64,000 nt of DNA from Candidatus Tisiphia endosymbiont of Dioctria linearis (GCF_964026545.1 NZ_OZ032156.1:310001-374000); one strand, 5' to 3'. Shown: positions 50,061 through 62,389, counted from the first letter of the stretch. A program made the numbers and translations. Notes: a model not told the origin generated them from the letters alone.

Positions 50061-51551
50061 TTAACTCCGTTTATTAGAATATATAAAACTAATATTTTTC
50101 GAACCACGCTCGATTGCTGCTGCCGCCTTTAAAGTATTATATTCATCAAGGGCTTTGCCTATTACTTGCATCCCAAGAGGTAATCCTCTAGAAGATAAAG
50201 CAGCTGGTACAGAACAACAAGGAAGACCGGCAAGACTAGCTGGAATAGTAAATAAATCGTTTAAATACATTGTCACAGGATTATCTTGTTTCTCACCTAA
50301 GTTAAAGGCTTCGGATGGGGCAGATGGCAAAATTATTGCCTCAACTTGCCCAAAAGCTTTGTTAAAATCATCTGAAATCAAGCGTCTTATTTTTTGTGCT
50401 TTTAAATAATAAGCATCCATAAGAGTAGATGAAAGCAAATAAGTACCAATCATAATACGTCTTTTAACTTCAGAGCCAAAACCAGCACTCCTTGTTTTTT
50501 GATACATTTCTTCAATAGATACTCCATCATTTTCTGCTCTAAAACCATATCTTACACCGTCATATCTTGATAAATTAGATGAGGTTTCAGCAGGTGCTAT
50601 CACATAATATGCAGATAGTGCATATTTAGAATATGGTAATGAAATATCAATAATTTCTACCCCATCATTTTTAAGAATATCAATAGTATTTTTCCACATC
50701 TTAATAATGTCAGGCTGTACACCCTGTTTTCTCATAAGATCAAATGGAACGCCTATCTTCATATTTTTTACACTAGCATTACATGCTGACCTTAGTTGTG
50801 GTACCTCGGAGTCGATAGAAGTAGAATCCTTCTCATCAAATCCCATCATGGCTTGTAGCATTAAAGCGTTATCTTCAACAGTTCTTGTAAGCACGCCAGC
50901 TTGGTCAAGCGAACTAGCAAAAGCAATCATCCCATATCTAGAACATCGACCATATGTTGGTTTGAATCCGACAACCCCGGTATAACTGGCAGGTTGACGA
51001 ACAGAGCCACCTGTATCACTTCCAAGAGCTGCCATAGCTAAAAAAGCACTAACAGAAGCTGAGGCTCCCCCAGAAGAACCACCTGGGACTAGTGGAGTGG
51101 CAGGTGCGTCTACAGCCTTCCAAGGACTAATAACGTTACCGAAATAGCTGGTAATATTAGCAGAACCCATGGCAAATTCATCCATATTAGTCTTACCAAG
51201 CATTATTGTACCATGCTCTTGCACTTTATTACTTACAGTCGATTCGTATGTTGGTATAAATTTACTAAGCATTCTTGAGCCTGCAGTAGTTAATACTCCT
51301 TTTGTACAAAAAAGATCTTTTACAGAGATGGGAATTCCTTCTAATGACTTTTCTATTCCTTTATGGTAATTTTGATCAGCAATTTTAGCTTGCTGTAAAG
51401 CCGTATCTGTAGTTTCAGTAATATAGGCATTCAGCTCTTTATGCTTATCCATTTCTGCAATATGAGCTTTAGTTAGCTCAACACATGAGAATTCTTTGCT
51501 CTTTAGGGCTTTCAGGGCTTGGGTTATGGTTAATTTTATAATTTCTGACAT
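50061..51551 (-). CDS. gatA: Glutamyl-tRNA(Gln)/aspartyl-tRNA(Asn) amidotransferase subunit A
   Basis: 496 residues. The amidase triad is present: Lys in SVKDLF (about 78), cis-Ser in GGSSGGA (about 159) and nucleophile in [12 protein letters not shown] (about 183). Releases ammonia from glutamine for transamidation of misacylated Glu-tRNA(Gln). Starts 3 bases after gatC. gatB, usually next, is absent from this position. Confidence 0.97.
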   Translation of the reverse strand: MSEIIKLTITQALKALKSKEFSCVELTKAHIAEMDKHKELNAYITETTDTALQQAKIADQNYHKGIEKSLEGIPISVKDLFCTKGVLTTAGSRMLSKFIPTYESTVSNKVQEHGTIMLGKTNMDEFAMGSANITSYFGNVISPWKAVDAPATPLVPGGSSGGASASVSAFLAMAALGSDTGGSVRQPASYTGVVGFKPTYGRCSRYGMIAFASSLDQAGVLTRTVEDNALMLQAMMGFDEKDSTSIDSEVPQLRSACNASVKNMKIGVPFDLMRKQGVQPDIIKMWKNTIDILKNDGVEIIDISLPYSKYALSAYYVIAPAETSSNLSRYDGVRYGFRAENDGVSIEEMYQKTRSAGFGSEVKRRIMIGTYLLSSTLMDAYYLKAQKIRRLISDDFNKAFGQVEAIILPSAPSEAFNLGEKQDNPVTMYLNDLFTIPASLAGLPCCSVPAALSSRGLPLGMQVIGKALDEYNTLKAAAAIERGSKNISFIYSNKRS

Positions 51552-51554
51552 ATT

Positions 51555-51857
51555 TTACTCTACTACTTTTGGTACTACAAAACATTTTACTTCTCTGGCA
51601 AGTTCTGCTTTATCATTTGGCAGGTTAGCAAATAACTCATCAGAGAGATCACCATACAATACTTGGTCTTTTCGCATTCTTTGGTTCATACCACAAACTG
51701 AAGTAAGTGGTTGAACGTTACTACAATCTACATCGTTTAAAATGTTAATCATATTCATGATCTCAGTCAGCTGCTGGGAAAAACTATTTATTTCCTCTTG
51801 GCTAAAATCAAACCTAGCAAGTTTTGCTATTCTTTGTACTTCTTCATTTGTAATCAT
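51555..51857 (-). CDS. gatC: Amidotransferase subunit C
   Basis: 100 residues, standard length. ITNEEVQRIAKLARFDFSQEE at the N-terminus and DVDCSNVQPLTSVCGMNQRMR further on are typical. GatC tethers GatA to GatB. First gene of the gatC-gatA pair. Confidence 0.95.
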   Translation of the reverse strand: MITNEEVQRIAKLARFDFSQEEINSFSQQLTEIMNMINILNDVDCSNVQPLTSVCGMNQRMRKDQVLYGDLSDELFANLPNDKAELAREVKCFVVPKVVE

Positions 51858-52024
51858 TATATACCTAAATATTTAAAGTCAATGTTGTTTAAAATAATAT
51901 TATACCATGAAATATATCTACACTAATAGCATGAAGTCATTTTTTAAAAAATATGTCCCTTATTATTCAGTATATTTCCTGCATATACGGCAATAACATC
52001 ATTGTTATTAGGGAATTTAGACTT

Positions 52025-52585
52025 TTAAACAGTCATTATTTCTTGTTCTTTTTGCTTAACATGCGAGTCGACTTTATTACTATACTCATCAGTTAATTTT
52101 TGGATTTCTTCTGAAAAATTATGGTGTTCGTCCTTAGTTATGATATTATCTTTTTCTGACTTTTTTAACTCCTCATTACCGTCCCTTCTGATATTACGCA
52201 ATGCAATTTTAGTATTTTCTCCATATTTGTGAGCAAATTTAACAAGCTCTTTGCGACGTTCTTCAGTAAGTAATGGAATGGTAATTCTAACTAATTGTCC
52301 ATCTGATGACGGATTTAGACCTAGATTTGCATCAGTAATGGCTTTTTCTACAGCTTTTATCATAGATTTATCCCACACTTGCACCGTGATAGTCCTGGCA
52401 TCTGGAGTAGAAAGACTTGCTACTTGTGACAAAGGCATTTTATCTCCATAGGCTTCAACCAATACCGGATCAAGTAAATTAACTGAAGCTCGACCAGTTC
52501 TGAGTCCCTTAAGTTCGTGATCCAATATTTTTAACGAGCTATCCATTTTTGATTGTAACTCTTTATATATAGTTGTTTTATCCAT
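52025..52585 (-). CDS. frr: Ribosome recycling factor
   Basis: 186 residues, normal length. It contains [24 protein letters not shown]-like [13 protein letters not shown] and [15 protein letters not shown]. Splits post-termination ribosomes with EF-G. Five bases after pyrH, the common pyrH-frr order. Confidence 0.97.
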   Translation of the reverse strand: MDKTTIYKELQSKMDSSLKILDHELKGLRTGRASVNLLDPVLVEAYGDKMPLSQVASLSTPDARTITVQVWDKSMIKAVEKAITDANLGLNPSSDGQLVRITIPLLTEERRKELVKFAHKYGENTKIALRNIRRDGNEELKKSEKDNIITKDEHHNFSEEIQKLTDEYSNKVDSHVKQKEQEIMTV

Positions 52586-52590
52586 ATCTA

Positions 52591-53307
52591 TTAATCTTCT
52601 TGAATTTTTGTATACTCACCTTTTCCTTGCAGTACTTTTGCAAAGTTACCTTTCTCTCTAATTGAAAATACCTTAATTGGCAAGTTATTTTCTCTAGCCA
52701 CTGCAACGGCAGCAATATCCATAACTTGTAAGTTCTCTTTTAGAAGATCAGTATAACTGATAGTGGAATATTTTACTGCATTAGGGTTTTTCGTTGGATC
52801 GGAATCATATACACCATTAACTTTAGTGCCTTTTAATAATAAATCACAACTCATTTCAATGGCTCTTAGGACACCCGCACTATCAGTAGTGCAAAATGGA
52901 TTACCAGTTCCGCCGGAAAAAATTACTACTCTACCTTTTTCTATATGTCTTTTTGCTTTACGACGTATATAAGGCTCACAAATACTCATCATGGGGATTG
53001 CTGAAAGGACTCTAGTATGAACGCCTAAACTTTCCATAATATTTTGTAAAGTAAGTGCATTTATTACCGTACCAAGCATGCCAATATAATCACCGGCAGC
53101 TCTTTCAATACCAAATGCAGAATTAGTTCCACGATAAATATTACCACCGCCAACAACCACACATACCTGTACGCCAAGATCTATTGCTTCCTTTATATCC
53201 TCAGCAATCCTTAATATTACAGAATATTCGTGACCAAATTGCTTATCACCCATTAAGGCTTCGCCAGAAACTTTTAGCAAAACCCGTTTATATTTTAAAT
53301 GTGACAT
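52591..53307 (-). CDS. pyrH: UMP kinase
   Basis: 238 residues of the amino-acid-kinase fold: [11 protein letters not shown] at the start, [10 protein letters not shown] near 53 and [20 protein letters not shown] near 138. Phosphorylates UMP to UDP. First gene of a pyrH-frr unit. Confidence 0.97.
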   Translation of the reverse strand: MSHLKYKRVLLKVSGEALMGDKQFGHEYSVILRIAEDIKEAIDLGVQVCVVVGGGNIYRGTNSAFGIERAAGDYIGMLGTVINALTLQNIMESLGVHTRVLSAIPMMSICEPYIRRKAKRHIEKGRVVIFSGGTGNPFCTTDSAGVLRAIEMSCDLLLKGTKVNGVYDSDPTKNPNAVKYSTISYTDLLKENLQVMDIAAVAVARENNLPIKVFSIREKGNFAKVLQGKGEYTKIQED

Positions 53308-53350
53308 AAATTTTACATTGTTGTTAAATTTTTGATTTCTATAGATTCTC

Positions 53351-53471
53351 TATATACTCAAATGATTTGAAGAATTGGAACGTAAAACAAGGGGTGAGCG
53401 AGCGGAGCGTACATGAAGTACGTGAGTACGCGAATACCCCGAAGTTTTGCGGAGCCAATTCTTCAAAGCAG
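53351..53471. mobile_element. About 120-bp palindromic element upstream of pyrH
   Basis: Arms TATACTC..ATTTGAAGAATTGG and CCAATTCTTCAAA..GAGTATA. The centre has GAGCGGAGCGTACATGAAGTACG, related to the motif inside 23952-24095. Apparently non-autonomous. Confidence 0.7.
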
Positions 53472-53737
53472 AAGAGTATACAAACCTACTTGGTAGCTGT
53501 GGGAGAAGCATCTTATAACCACTAAAACTAGTCGAACTATTATTTTTGTCAAGTATTATAGTTGTTTGATAATAATTATAGATTTAAAAATATTAGTTTA
53601 AAGCAAGGTAGGATTACACTTATTAAGTTAAATATAATGTTAATTACTAATTCACCTTACGCATAACCTCCATAATAGTTCAGAAATTGGAGAAAATACA
53701 AGATGCTTATTAGCAAGAACATGGTCAAAGCAATCCT

Positions 53738-53796
53738 TTCTAATCACTTTCCTGGATTGCTTTGTCGCCACAAAGTGGCTCCTCGCAATGACGGCT
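53738..53796. repeat. Family B repeat that supplies the end of the MerR-like gene
   Basis: CTTTCCTGGATTGCTTTGTC..AAGTGGCTCCTCGCAATGACGG. On the minus strand it encodes the last 17 or so residues of the adjacent regulator. Confidence 0.85.
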
Positions 53797-54093
53797 TCCA
53801 GAAATAATTTGCTGGATAGTTAACGATAATTCATAAAAATTTTTGATTAGACAATCAATCTTATTTATTTGATTACCTAGTAGCTCAAGAGGCGATTCTA
53901 ATTCTATCGATACACTCTTTGTTGTCATCTGGGTTTTCAAATACTCAATATCCTGGCTTGTATAATATCGTCTATTACGTATCTTATGTATAGCTAGGTT
54001 TGGCAACATACGCTCTAGATATCTTAGCTGGTGAGAGTGAATATTTAGAAGTTTTGTTACTTCGCTAATGGAGTAATATTTTTTATCCTGCAT
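53740..54093 (-). CDS. MerR-like DNA-binding protein with repeat-derived C-terminus
   Basis: 117 residues. A MerR-type winged helix at about 1-60 (YYSISEVTKLLNIHSHQLRY, RRYYTSQDIEYLK), a helical linker to about 98, then RHCEEPLCGDKAIQESD, which is the translation of a family B repeat. The original stop must have been replaced by the repeat. It starts inside the end of the IHF-like gene, so the two are coupled. Possibly a HspR/SoxR-type regulator; target unknown. Confidence 0.8.
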   Translation of the reverse strand: MQDKKYYSISEVTKLLNIHSHQLRYLERMLPNLAIHKIRNRRYYTSQDIEYLKTQMTTKSVSIELESPLELLGNQINKIDCLIKNFYELSLTIQQIISGSRHCEEPLCGDKAIQESD

Positions 54094-54445
54094 TTTTATT
54101 AATTAATAATTTTAATTTTTTAGCAGGTATAAAACGTATTACTTGTTTTTCTGGAATTATCACCGCCTCTTTTGTATGAAAATTTATACCAGGTCTAGGT
54201 TTTTTTATGCTAGTACAGAAGCTGCCAAAACCTTCTAACGTCAATCTTTGCTTGCTTACTATTTGCTGAATATTGCTAAATATTTGTTCAACTATTTCTT
54301 CGCATATAAGGTTTGATAGCCCCAATTTAGCTTTTAATATATAAGCAATTTTTTCTTTAGTAATAGTAGTATAGTTAATTGATTTGGACTCACTCAAGCT
54401 GGTCTCGTCTCTCTCATCATCATTAAATCCACCTGAATCAACCAT
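54083..54445 (-). CDS. HU/IHF-family DNA-bending protein (IHF alpha-like)
   Basis: About 120 residues from the ATG at 54445; earlier in-frame ATGs at 54457 and 54478 overlap fabH more. After an acidic lead of about 25 residues comes the HU fold: TKEKIAYILKAKLGLSNLIC, LTLEGFGSF, and an arm with KKPRPGINFHT (IHF-like RPG) and IRFIPAKKL. Bends DNA at specific or structural sites. In the rpmF-fabH-ihf cluster. Confidence 0.85.
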   Translation of the reverse strand: MVDSGGFNDDERDETSLSESKSINYTTITKEKIAYILKAKLGLSNLICEEIVEQIFSNIQQIVSKQRLTLEGFGSFCTSIKKPRPGINFHTKEAVIIPEKQVIRFIPAKKLKLLINKNAG

Positions 54446-54450
54446 AATTG

Positions 54451-55404
54451 CTACCATCTGATTAAAGCCGATCCCCAAGTTACTCCAGCACCAATAGCCG
54501 TGAAAAGCAATATATCACCTTTTTTGATATTACCATAAGCTTTAAGAGAAGCAAGGGCTAAAGGAATTGAAGCAGCCGAACAATTAGCATGTTTTGCAAC
54601 CGTTTTTACTACTTTACTTGGATCGATTTTTAGTCGATCTACAACGGCATCTATAATTCTTACATTTGCCTGATGTGGAATAAAATGGTCAACATTCTCT
54701 GCAGTAAAAAGATTATTATACAATATTTCTTCACATGTCTTACTCATCTTTTCTACTGCCTGTCTAAAAACTTCCTGTCCTTTCATTTTTATTTTACCGC
54801 TTCTGCCATTGCTGCTTACACCACCATCAGTGTAAAGAATATCACAAGAACGACCATCTGAATAAATATTACTATCTATTACACCGGAATTATCATCGCT
54901 ATATTGCAGAATTACCGCACCGGCACCGTCACCAAATAAAATACAAGTATTTCTATCGCTCCAATCTATTAGAGACGACATTTTTTCAGCACCAACTAAT
55001 AATATGGTTTTATATTTTCTAGATTTCATCAAAGAGTCGGCAACATGTAAACCGTATATAAACCCCGAGCATACTGCCTGTAGGTCAAATGAAGGTACAT
55101 TACCAAGCCCTAGATAACCTTGTAACTTAGAGGCGGTAGAAGGAAAACTATTGTCTGGAGTAGTGGTACAGGTAATTATCAAATCTATAGATGCCGGATT
55201 TAATCCAGCATCATCTATAGCACTCTGACTAGCTTTAGTAGCTAAATGTGATGTATATTCATCATCAGCTGCGATATGTCTTTGTAATATACCAGTCCTT
55301 GAGCGAATCCATTCATCGTTAGTATCAACCGATAGCGATAATTCTGCATTAGTAATAATACGCTCCGGCAAATAGGCACCACACCCAAGAATTTTACAAG
55401 TCAT
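54451..55404 (-). CDS. fabH: 3-oxoacyl-ACP synthase III
   Basis: 317 residues. Catalytic triad: Cys112 (DLQAVCSGF), His near 243 (HQANVRI) and Asn near 273 (KHANCSAAS). Starts fatty-acid synthesis by condensing acetyl-CoA with malonyl-ACP. Six bases after rpmF; plsX, often found between these two genes, is not here. Confidence 0.97.
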   Translation of the reverse strand: MTCKILGCGAYLPERIITNAELSLSVDTNDEWIRSRTGILQRHIAADDEYTSHLATKASQSAIDDAGLNPASIDLIITCTTTPDNSFPSTASKLQGYLGLGNVPSFDLQAVCSGFIYGLHVADSLMKSRKYKTILLVGAEKMSSLIDWSDRNTCILFGDGAGAVILQYSDDNSGVIDSNIYSDGRSCDILYTDGGVSSNGRSGKIKMKGQEVFRQAVEKMSKTCEEILYNNLFTAENVDHFIPHQANVRIIDAVVDRLKIDPSKVVKTVAKHANCSAASIPLALASLKAYGNIKKGDILLFTAIGAGVTWGSALIRW

Positions 55405-55410
55405 TGTGGT

Positions 55411-55611
55411 TTATGCTACTTCTTCATCTTTTTCTTGCTTCTGGACAATAACTTGACGACCATTATATGTGCCATCAGCTAAAGATATGTGATGAGGAAG
55501 CTTATATTCTCCCGTCTGAGAATCTATTACTACATTAATTTTACCAAGTGCAAGGTGAGAACGTCTCATGTTGCGTCTTGATTTTGATGTTTTCTTTTTT
55601 GGAACTGCCAT
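55411..55611 (-). CDS. rpmF: Ribosomal protein bL32
   Basis: 66 residues, with [18 protein letters not shown] at the start and the conserved basic first half. Large-subunit protein. First gene of the rpmF-fabH-IHF-MerR-like transcription unit. Confidence 0.97.
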   Translation of the reverse strand: MAVPKKKTSKSRRNMRRSHLALGKINVVIDSQTGEYKLPHHISLADGTYNGRQVIVQKQEKDEEVA

Positions 55612-55717
55612 ATAGCCTCTTAAAAATTACACTTTAGAATAAAAAGTATTTGTCAAATCGATATAGCAGTATATTATATTTCCATTACAAAATCTAGGTA
55701 TTTTAAACACAAAATTT

Positions 55718-56179
55718 ATGAAATTCATTATAATTCAAACTTTTCTTATTTCATCTATATTACTCACATTGTGTAGTTGTAAAACTATAGAATCAAGGGG
55801 GCAGTATATTGATGATAATTTATTAACTACACTTGAAGAAAAAAAACTTAACAAATCGGAAGTAGAAGATTTAGTTGGTACGCCAACAATTATACCTGAC
55901 TATACTCCTAATACTTGGTATTATGTTCAACGTTCTTTAGCTAGGAGAGCATGGCTTGAACCAAAAGTAATTGAACAAAAAATAGTAAAAATTACTTTTA
56001 ATAAAAAAAATATAATAGAAGAAGTTTTAGTACTTTGTGATTCGCATAAAGATGATATAAATATAATGGGAGAATATACGAAAACTTATGGTACAGAATT
56101 AAACGGACTACAAAAATTTGTAAAGAATATTGGTAGGTTCAATAAAACTACAGAGGGAAAAAAGAAAAAGAAACGATAA
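55718..56179 (+). CDS. bamE: BamE/SmpA-type outer-membrane assembly lipoprotein
   Basis: 153 residues. Lipoprotein signal with lipobox-like LCSC (Cys about 21). The SmpA/OmlA fold is visible in KLNKSEVEDLVGTPTI and NTWYYVQRS. Accessory part of the BAM complex on the periplasmic side of the outer membrane. Basic C-terminal tail. Divergent from rpmF. Confidence 0.9.
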   Translation: MKFIIIQTFLISSILLTLCSCKTIESRGQYIDDNLLTTLEEKKLNKSEVEDLVGTPTIIPDYTPNTWYYVQRSLARRAWLEPKVIEQKIVKITFNKKNIIEEVLVLCDSHKDDINIMGEYTKTYGTELNGLQKFVKNIGRFNKTTEGKKKKKR

Positions 56180-56291
56180 AATCATGCTTGCAATATTTCA
56201 TAGATATTGTATAAACTGAACGCTACTAGTTCTTAAAATCATTCAAATAGATTCATTGCTAAAGAATTAATAGACGGACTAAAGAGTTTAT

Positions 56292-56366
56292 GGCCCCTTC
56301 GTCTAGCGGTTAGGACGTTACCCTTTCACGGTGAAAACACGGGTTCAAGTCCCGTAGGGGTCACCA
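56292..56366 (+). tRNA. tRNA-Glu (anticodon UUC)
   Basis: Acceptor GGCCCCT with AGGGGTC, anticodon loop CTTTCAC, T-arm CGGGTTCAAGTCCCG. CCA is encoded. A recombinase remnant begins right after it on the other strand. Confidence 0.95.
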
Positions 56367-56771
56367 TTTCTGTACAAGTTGCTACTTCTTTGCAATTCTG
56401 TGAGTGGAAAAGCCAGAACGTAATGCAGTTTACAACCCTCGAGTGTTAGGTTCAAAAATATAAAATTTAATAATTCCCTTTTTTTCAGCAATTGTCGAAC
56501 CTTTAAAAGTTTCATAGGCGTTTGTACTGATACTTATAAGGTCTGCAAGCTTTTTAGAAAGCTTATCATCTACTTTGTCATAACTCTTAATTAATTCAGT
56601 TAATTCATATTGTCTTTCCTTTAATTGAACTTTCTTACGAAAAAATTCTTCTCTAGTTAAAGTGCCATCTGCTAAGAAATCCATCAATCTATAGAGTTTA
56701 TTTTGAATAACAGTATGCTCTTGCGAAACTAGAGTAGAAAGAAAATAGGAATTTGTATTGCAAAAAATCAA
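56367..56771 (-). pseudogene. C-terminal remnant of a serine recombinase
   Basis: The helical region LYRLMDFLADGTLTREEFFR with KKVQLKERQYELTELI is typical of large serine recombinases. The frame breaks near 56460 through one extra T; the other frame goes on with FLNLTLEGCKLHYVLAFPL and TELQRSSNLY, the known tail of such proteins, and runs into tRNA-Glu. The N-terminal catalytic domain is missing. A sign of former element integration at this tRNA. Confidence 0.75.
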
Positions 56772-57520
56772 TTCACTGAATTTATGAATGCAATATGTTT
56801 TAATTTGAAACGCTTAACCGTTCTGACTATGTAAAATTAAGTATCTGACAGAACAAAAAGCTAAAATTTATAAAAAAATTGCAATCTTTTAAAAACATCA
56901 GAGTTGATGATTTCTTTGTAATTTTTTGGACAAAAGATTTTCTTTGAAATTAGAACAATTTTTTATCTTTCAACGATCCCATAATGTTTGATTGGAGGGG
57001 GAGATGAGAAACAAACAGATATGACTAATATTTATTGGGATTTTGAGAAAATTACAGAAAAAATAGACTGTTTTTTTGAAAATATTACCAAATTATTATG
57101 GAAGATTACGGAGGTTAATTAATGACAATTTCTACACCATTATTCCTGATCACTTCACCAACTCTTCAGGTTAATTTTAATTGAGTATATATCTAAAAAA
57201 ATTAGCTTTGTAGCATTTTAGCAATATATTTTTTTTACCATTATAATATCATAAATTGGCTAAATTATTGATATAGCAAGGTTTTATACTTAATTAGAAA
57301 CCATATAATCTTTACAATAAATTCAATTTAAATTAATATAATAAAAAATAAATATTAATTTAATTTAAATTTATATATAATTTTTGTAGTTTAATTACTA
57401 TGCTCTATGAAGGTTTCTAATTGAACTATTTATTAGTAGCAAAATAGCTAGAATTAGGTTACTTTAGAAGCTTTAACATAATCTAAACCATTGTAAATAA
57501 TATTTAATAGAAGGTATAAA
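56772..57520. other. AT-rich gap with two doubtful tiny ORFs and a long AT palindrome
   Basis: 57021-57122 could encode 33 residues (MTNIYWDFEKITEKIDCFF), with a stop-start overlap to a 20-codon ORF. There is no support beyond that. 57292-57422 is a palindromic element. Confidence 0.4.
57292..57422. repeat. AT-rich palindromic element
   Basis: Ends AATTAGAAACC (57292-57302) and its exact complement GGTTTCTAATT (57412-57422). The interior is almost only A and T and itself partly self-complementary (TTAAATTAATAT / ATATTAATTTAA). Confidence 0.6.
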
Positions 57521-57784
57521 ATGCTAGAAAATAATTCAGAACAAGAAGATGTATGGCGTAATGAATTGGGGGAAACATATGAAGAGCAAGAGGATCGTTT
57601 AGATCGTGAAGAATCTGTTAGAAAACGCAATGCCATTATATTTGTTTTTCTTCCTATGCTAATTGGATTTCTAACATTTACTTATTTTTTCCTTAATTCA
57701 ATAGAAGAAAAGAATAAATTGATGAAGCAACAGCAATCAACAACTATCAATAATACTCAAGATACAAAGAAAGAAAATAATTGA
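57521..57784 (+). CDS. Small single-pass membrane protein, unknown
   Basis: 87 residues. An acidic N-terminus (EEQEDRLDREESVRKR), one transmembrane helix at about 39-59 (IIFVFLPMLIGFLTFTYFF), and a polar tail. No family recognised. Confidence 0.6.
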   Translation: MLENNSEQEDVWRNELGETYEEQEDRLDREESVRKRNAIIFVFLPMLIGFLTFTYFFLNSIEEKNKLMKQQQSTTINNTQDTKKENN

Positions 57785-57872
57785 ATTGTATTGTAAAATC
57801 TGGGATAGTCAATTTGTATGGTTGTATCTTGAAATAGGTTTCTAGAGATTTAGAGTAAAAGCAAGGGATGAT

Positions 57873-58034
57873 AGGCTCTGTGAACAAAATTTAAATTGTT
57901 TAGATTTTGAGTATTTTTAAGCGAAAATTAATAAGATTTTTGCCGGAATAGTTAGTTCTATTTCAAAAAAATCTTATAATTTGCAGCTAAAAAGAGTCGA
58001 AATCTAGACAATTAAAATTTTGTTCACAGAACCT
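57873..58034. mobile_element. MITE-like element with about 40-bp inverted arms
   Basis: AGGCTCTGTGAACAAAATTT at the left and the complement of AGGTTCTGTGAACAAAATTT at the right, with matching continuing inwards (TTGTTTAGATTTTGA / TTGTCTAGATTTCGA). 162 bp, non-coding. A fragment appears near 38117. Confidence 0.8.
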
Positions 58035-58045
58035 AGGTAAGTCTA

Positions 58046-58591
58046 TTAAAATTTATAACCATACCGCATACCTAAATTAGTTAAACCAGGGTTAAATTTC
58101 CCATGACCAGCATTAGATAAGTGGTCAATAATTACGGCGACACTGTGCTTCTCTTGAATCATTACACCTAAACTAAGACTTTCTCTAAATAAGAATCTTG
58201 TTCCCAAGGCTCGTCTTCTTTGCTGTAATTTTTCTACTTCACCATTATGAATTCCAAATCCAAAAGTTGCCTCTAAAAATACATATTTCATGATATCAAA
58301 ATGCCAAGTAATCCCAGTATAGATATTGCTAGTATATTTCTAATTGTTAATATTTGTCCCTATATGAGGATAACCAAATAAAAATTTGTATTCGTCACTA
58401 AAAAGATATTCTAAATTAATGTCAGAACCCTTCTCATAACGTTGTCTTAATTTACCCTTTAGTCCAAATTTATACCCTAAATCATGTCTCAATACTCCAA
58501 TTCTCATTTCGTCAGCCATAGTTCTTGAACCAATTAATAAAAGAATTAAAAAGATTAAGTGATGTATTTTTTTATATTTCATAGAATTCAA
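58046..58591 (-). pseudogene. pagL: PagL-like lipid A 3-O-deacylase, in-frame amber
   Basis: Signal peptide (about 1-26), then outer-membrane beta-strand sequence. TAG at 58340-58342 interrupts GTNINN-KYTSNIYTGITWHFD; the frame continues unbroken to VIIDHLSNAGHGKFNPGLTN, with the PagL catalytic His-x-Ser (HLS), and the terminal YGYKF. A CAG-to-TAG change would account for it. Intact length would be 181 residues. The enzyme trims lipid A. The gene start overlaps the ctp stop by 4 bases. Confidence 0.8.
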
Positions 58592-59976
58592 TGCCCTTTT
58601 GCTTTATTAGTTAAAATTAGTCCCATAATCAAATCATAAGCTCTAGCAAATTGATAATCTTTTTTATAAAGATCAGATAGTTGGTCTAGAGTATTTTTCG
58701 ATTCAGTCGTTTTTGTTTTATCTTTATCTTTTGTAGTATCATCTGCTTTCTTAATAGGCTCTTTATCTTTATTTGTAGAGTCTACTTTTTTATCATCATT
58801 TTTTTTGTTATCGTTTTTTAAGTAATTTTTTAAAGAAGCTTCAGAGAATCTTCCATCTATCATTTTTGTTTCAGGATATTCAACTTTTACCATCTCAACA
58901 AATATGTCAGGTTCGATACCCTCTGCCTGAATTGAACGATCATTAGGGGTATAATATTTAGCCGTAGTAAGCTTTACAGCCGCTCTAGGACTGATTACCG
59001 AAAAGCTTTGTACAGATCCTTTACCGAAAGATTTTGTGCCAAGTATTATCGCTCTTTTATGATCTTGCAAGCTACCAGCTACAATTTCTGCAGCTGAGGC
59101 AGAGCCAACATTAATAAGAACAATCATCGGAACTAATGGAGCTTTTTCTGCAGATTTATTGCTATTAAATACTGAGTTACTATTTTTGGTTCTTCCCTTG
59201 GTAGTAACAATTACTCCAGAATCAATAAAATATTCGCTAACAGCAACAGCCTGCTCTAACAAACCACCAGGATTATTACGTAAATCTAGAATAATACCCT
59301 CTATGTTATTTTTACTACCATCTTTTAAAGTTTTCATAGATTTTTTTAATTCTTCAATGGTATGTTCATTAAAAGTTCCTATTCTTATATAAGCTATATT
59401 ATTTCTTTCTAAATGAGCTTTTACTGGGGTAATGGTAACTATTTCGCGGATAAGTTCAATTTCTTTTGGCTTAGATTCACCTTCTGTAATTACCAGTAAT
59501 TTCACTTTTGTTCCTGGTTCTCCACGCATCTCTTTGACGGATTTATGAAAACCCAAAGTTGATACAGACTCATCATTAACTCCGACTATATAGTCTCCGG
59601 CTTTTATACCTGCCTTATAAGCTGCTAGATCATCAATAGGGGAAATGACTTTGATGGCACCATTATCATACTGCACTTGAACACCAATACCGCCAAACTC
59701 TCCTTTAGTCTCATTAAGAAAATCTTTTAGATCCTCATCAGTAAAATAGCTAGAATGGGGATCTAGCGAAGTTAACATGCCTTCGATAGCCGCATCAGTC
59801 ATTTTTTGTTTTTCCGGTTCTTGAACATAGTCTTTATTAATACGCTCAAAGACCTCTTGAAATTGTTTGAGATAAGCTGTATCTGATAATTCGTTCTTTT
59901 TCTTTGGTTCTTCAGCAAATGTGATATTGGCACAAAAGATAAAACTTGATAATAACATTATAAAGCGTATGAACAT
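58588..59976 (-). CDS. ctp: C-terminal processing peptidase (S41)
   Basis: 462 residues. Signal peptide 1-21, a helical lead, and a PDZ domain at about 95-170 (GGIGVQVQYDNGAIKVISPI). The S41 catalytic region has GSASAAEIVAG (Ser near 291) and GTKSFGKGSVQ (Lys near 317). A Lys/Asp-rich low-complexity tract lies near 395-430. Periplasmic protease that trims C-termini. Followed at once by pagL. Confidence 0.95.
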   Translation of the reverse strand: MFIRFIMLLSSFIFCANITFAEEPKKKNELSDTAYLKQFQEVFERINKDYVQEPEKQKMTDAAIEGMLTSLDPHSSYFTDEDLKDFLNETKGEFGGIGVQVQYDNGAIKVISPIDDLAAYKAGIKAGDYIVGVNDESVSTLGFHKSVKEMRGEPGTKVKLLVITEGESKPKEIELIREIVTITPVKAHLERNNIAYIRIGTFNEHTIEELKKSMKTLKDGSKNNIEGIILDLRNNPGGLLEQAVAVSEYFIDSGVIVTTKGRTKNSNSVFNSNKSAEKAPLVPMIVLINVGSASAAEIVAGSLQDHKRAIILGTKSFGKGSVQSFSVISPRAAVKLTTAKYYTPNDRSIQAEGIEPDIFVEMVKVEYPETKMIDGRFSEASLKNYLKNDNKKNDDKKVDSTNKDKEPIKKADDTTKDKDKTKTTESKNTLDQLSDLYKKDYQFARAYDLIMGLILTNKAKGH

Positions 59977-59983
59977 AGTACTC

Positions 59984-61978
<1,995 letters not shown>

Positions 61979-62005
61979 TTAACTTACAAGTTTTTGATGG
62001 ATATA

Positions 62006-62183
62006 CTATTTTGAAAGATAGAGAAAAGCAAGAACACATACAGCAATTGCTTGAAATATAACCCGTAACGACATTAATTTGGAACTAAATTTTTTGTCAA
62101 TTTTCCCGCCAATAGCCATAGAGACAACACCTAGCACTAAGACTAATGTAGTCAAGCTTAAAGCAATTAATATATATACCACA
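62006..62183 (-). CDS. HIG1-type small two-helix membrane protein
   Basis: About 53-58 residues. Two hydrophobic helices flank GGKIDKKFSSKLMSLRVIFQ, the HIG1/hypoxia-induced-protein pattern seen in alphaproteobacteria and in mitochondrial respiratory supercomplex factors. The frame is clear from TTG at 62167. A better N-terminus (VVYILIALSL) from GTG at 62183 would need one T fewer in the TTTT run near 62160, so the start is unsure or the run is miscalled. Confidence 0.55.
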
Positions 62184-62389
62184 AAATTATCTCTAGAAAA
62201 ACAATTTAGAAAATATTCGCCTATTTAAAAGTGAATAAAAAATCATTGAAAATATACTAGAATAATCCAACATTTGCAAATCCAATTCGTAGGATTCTGC
62301 AACAGAACAGTTTAAAAGTCGTAGGCAAAAACAATCAGTGTCATTGCGAGCTGATGTATCCCCAGGAAATTGTTGCAAAATAGCAAGAA

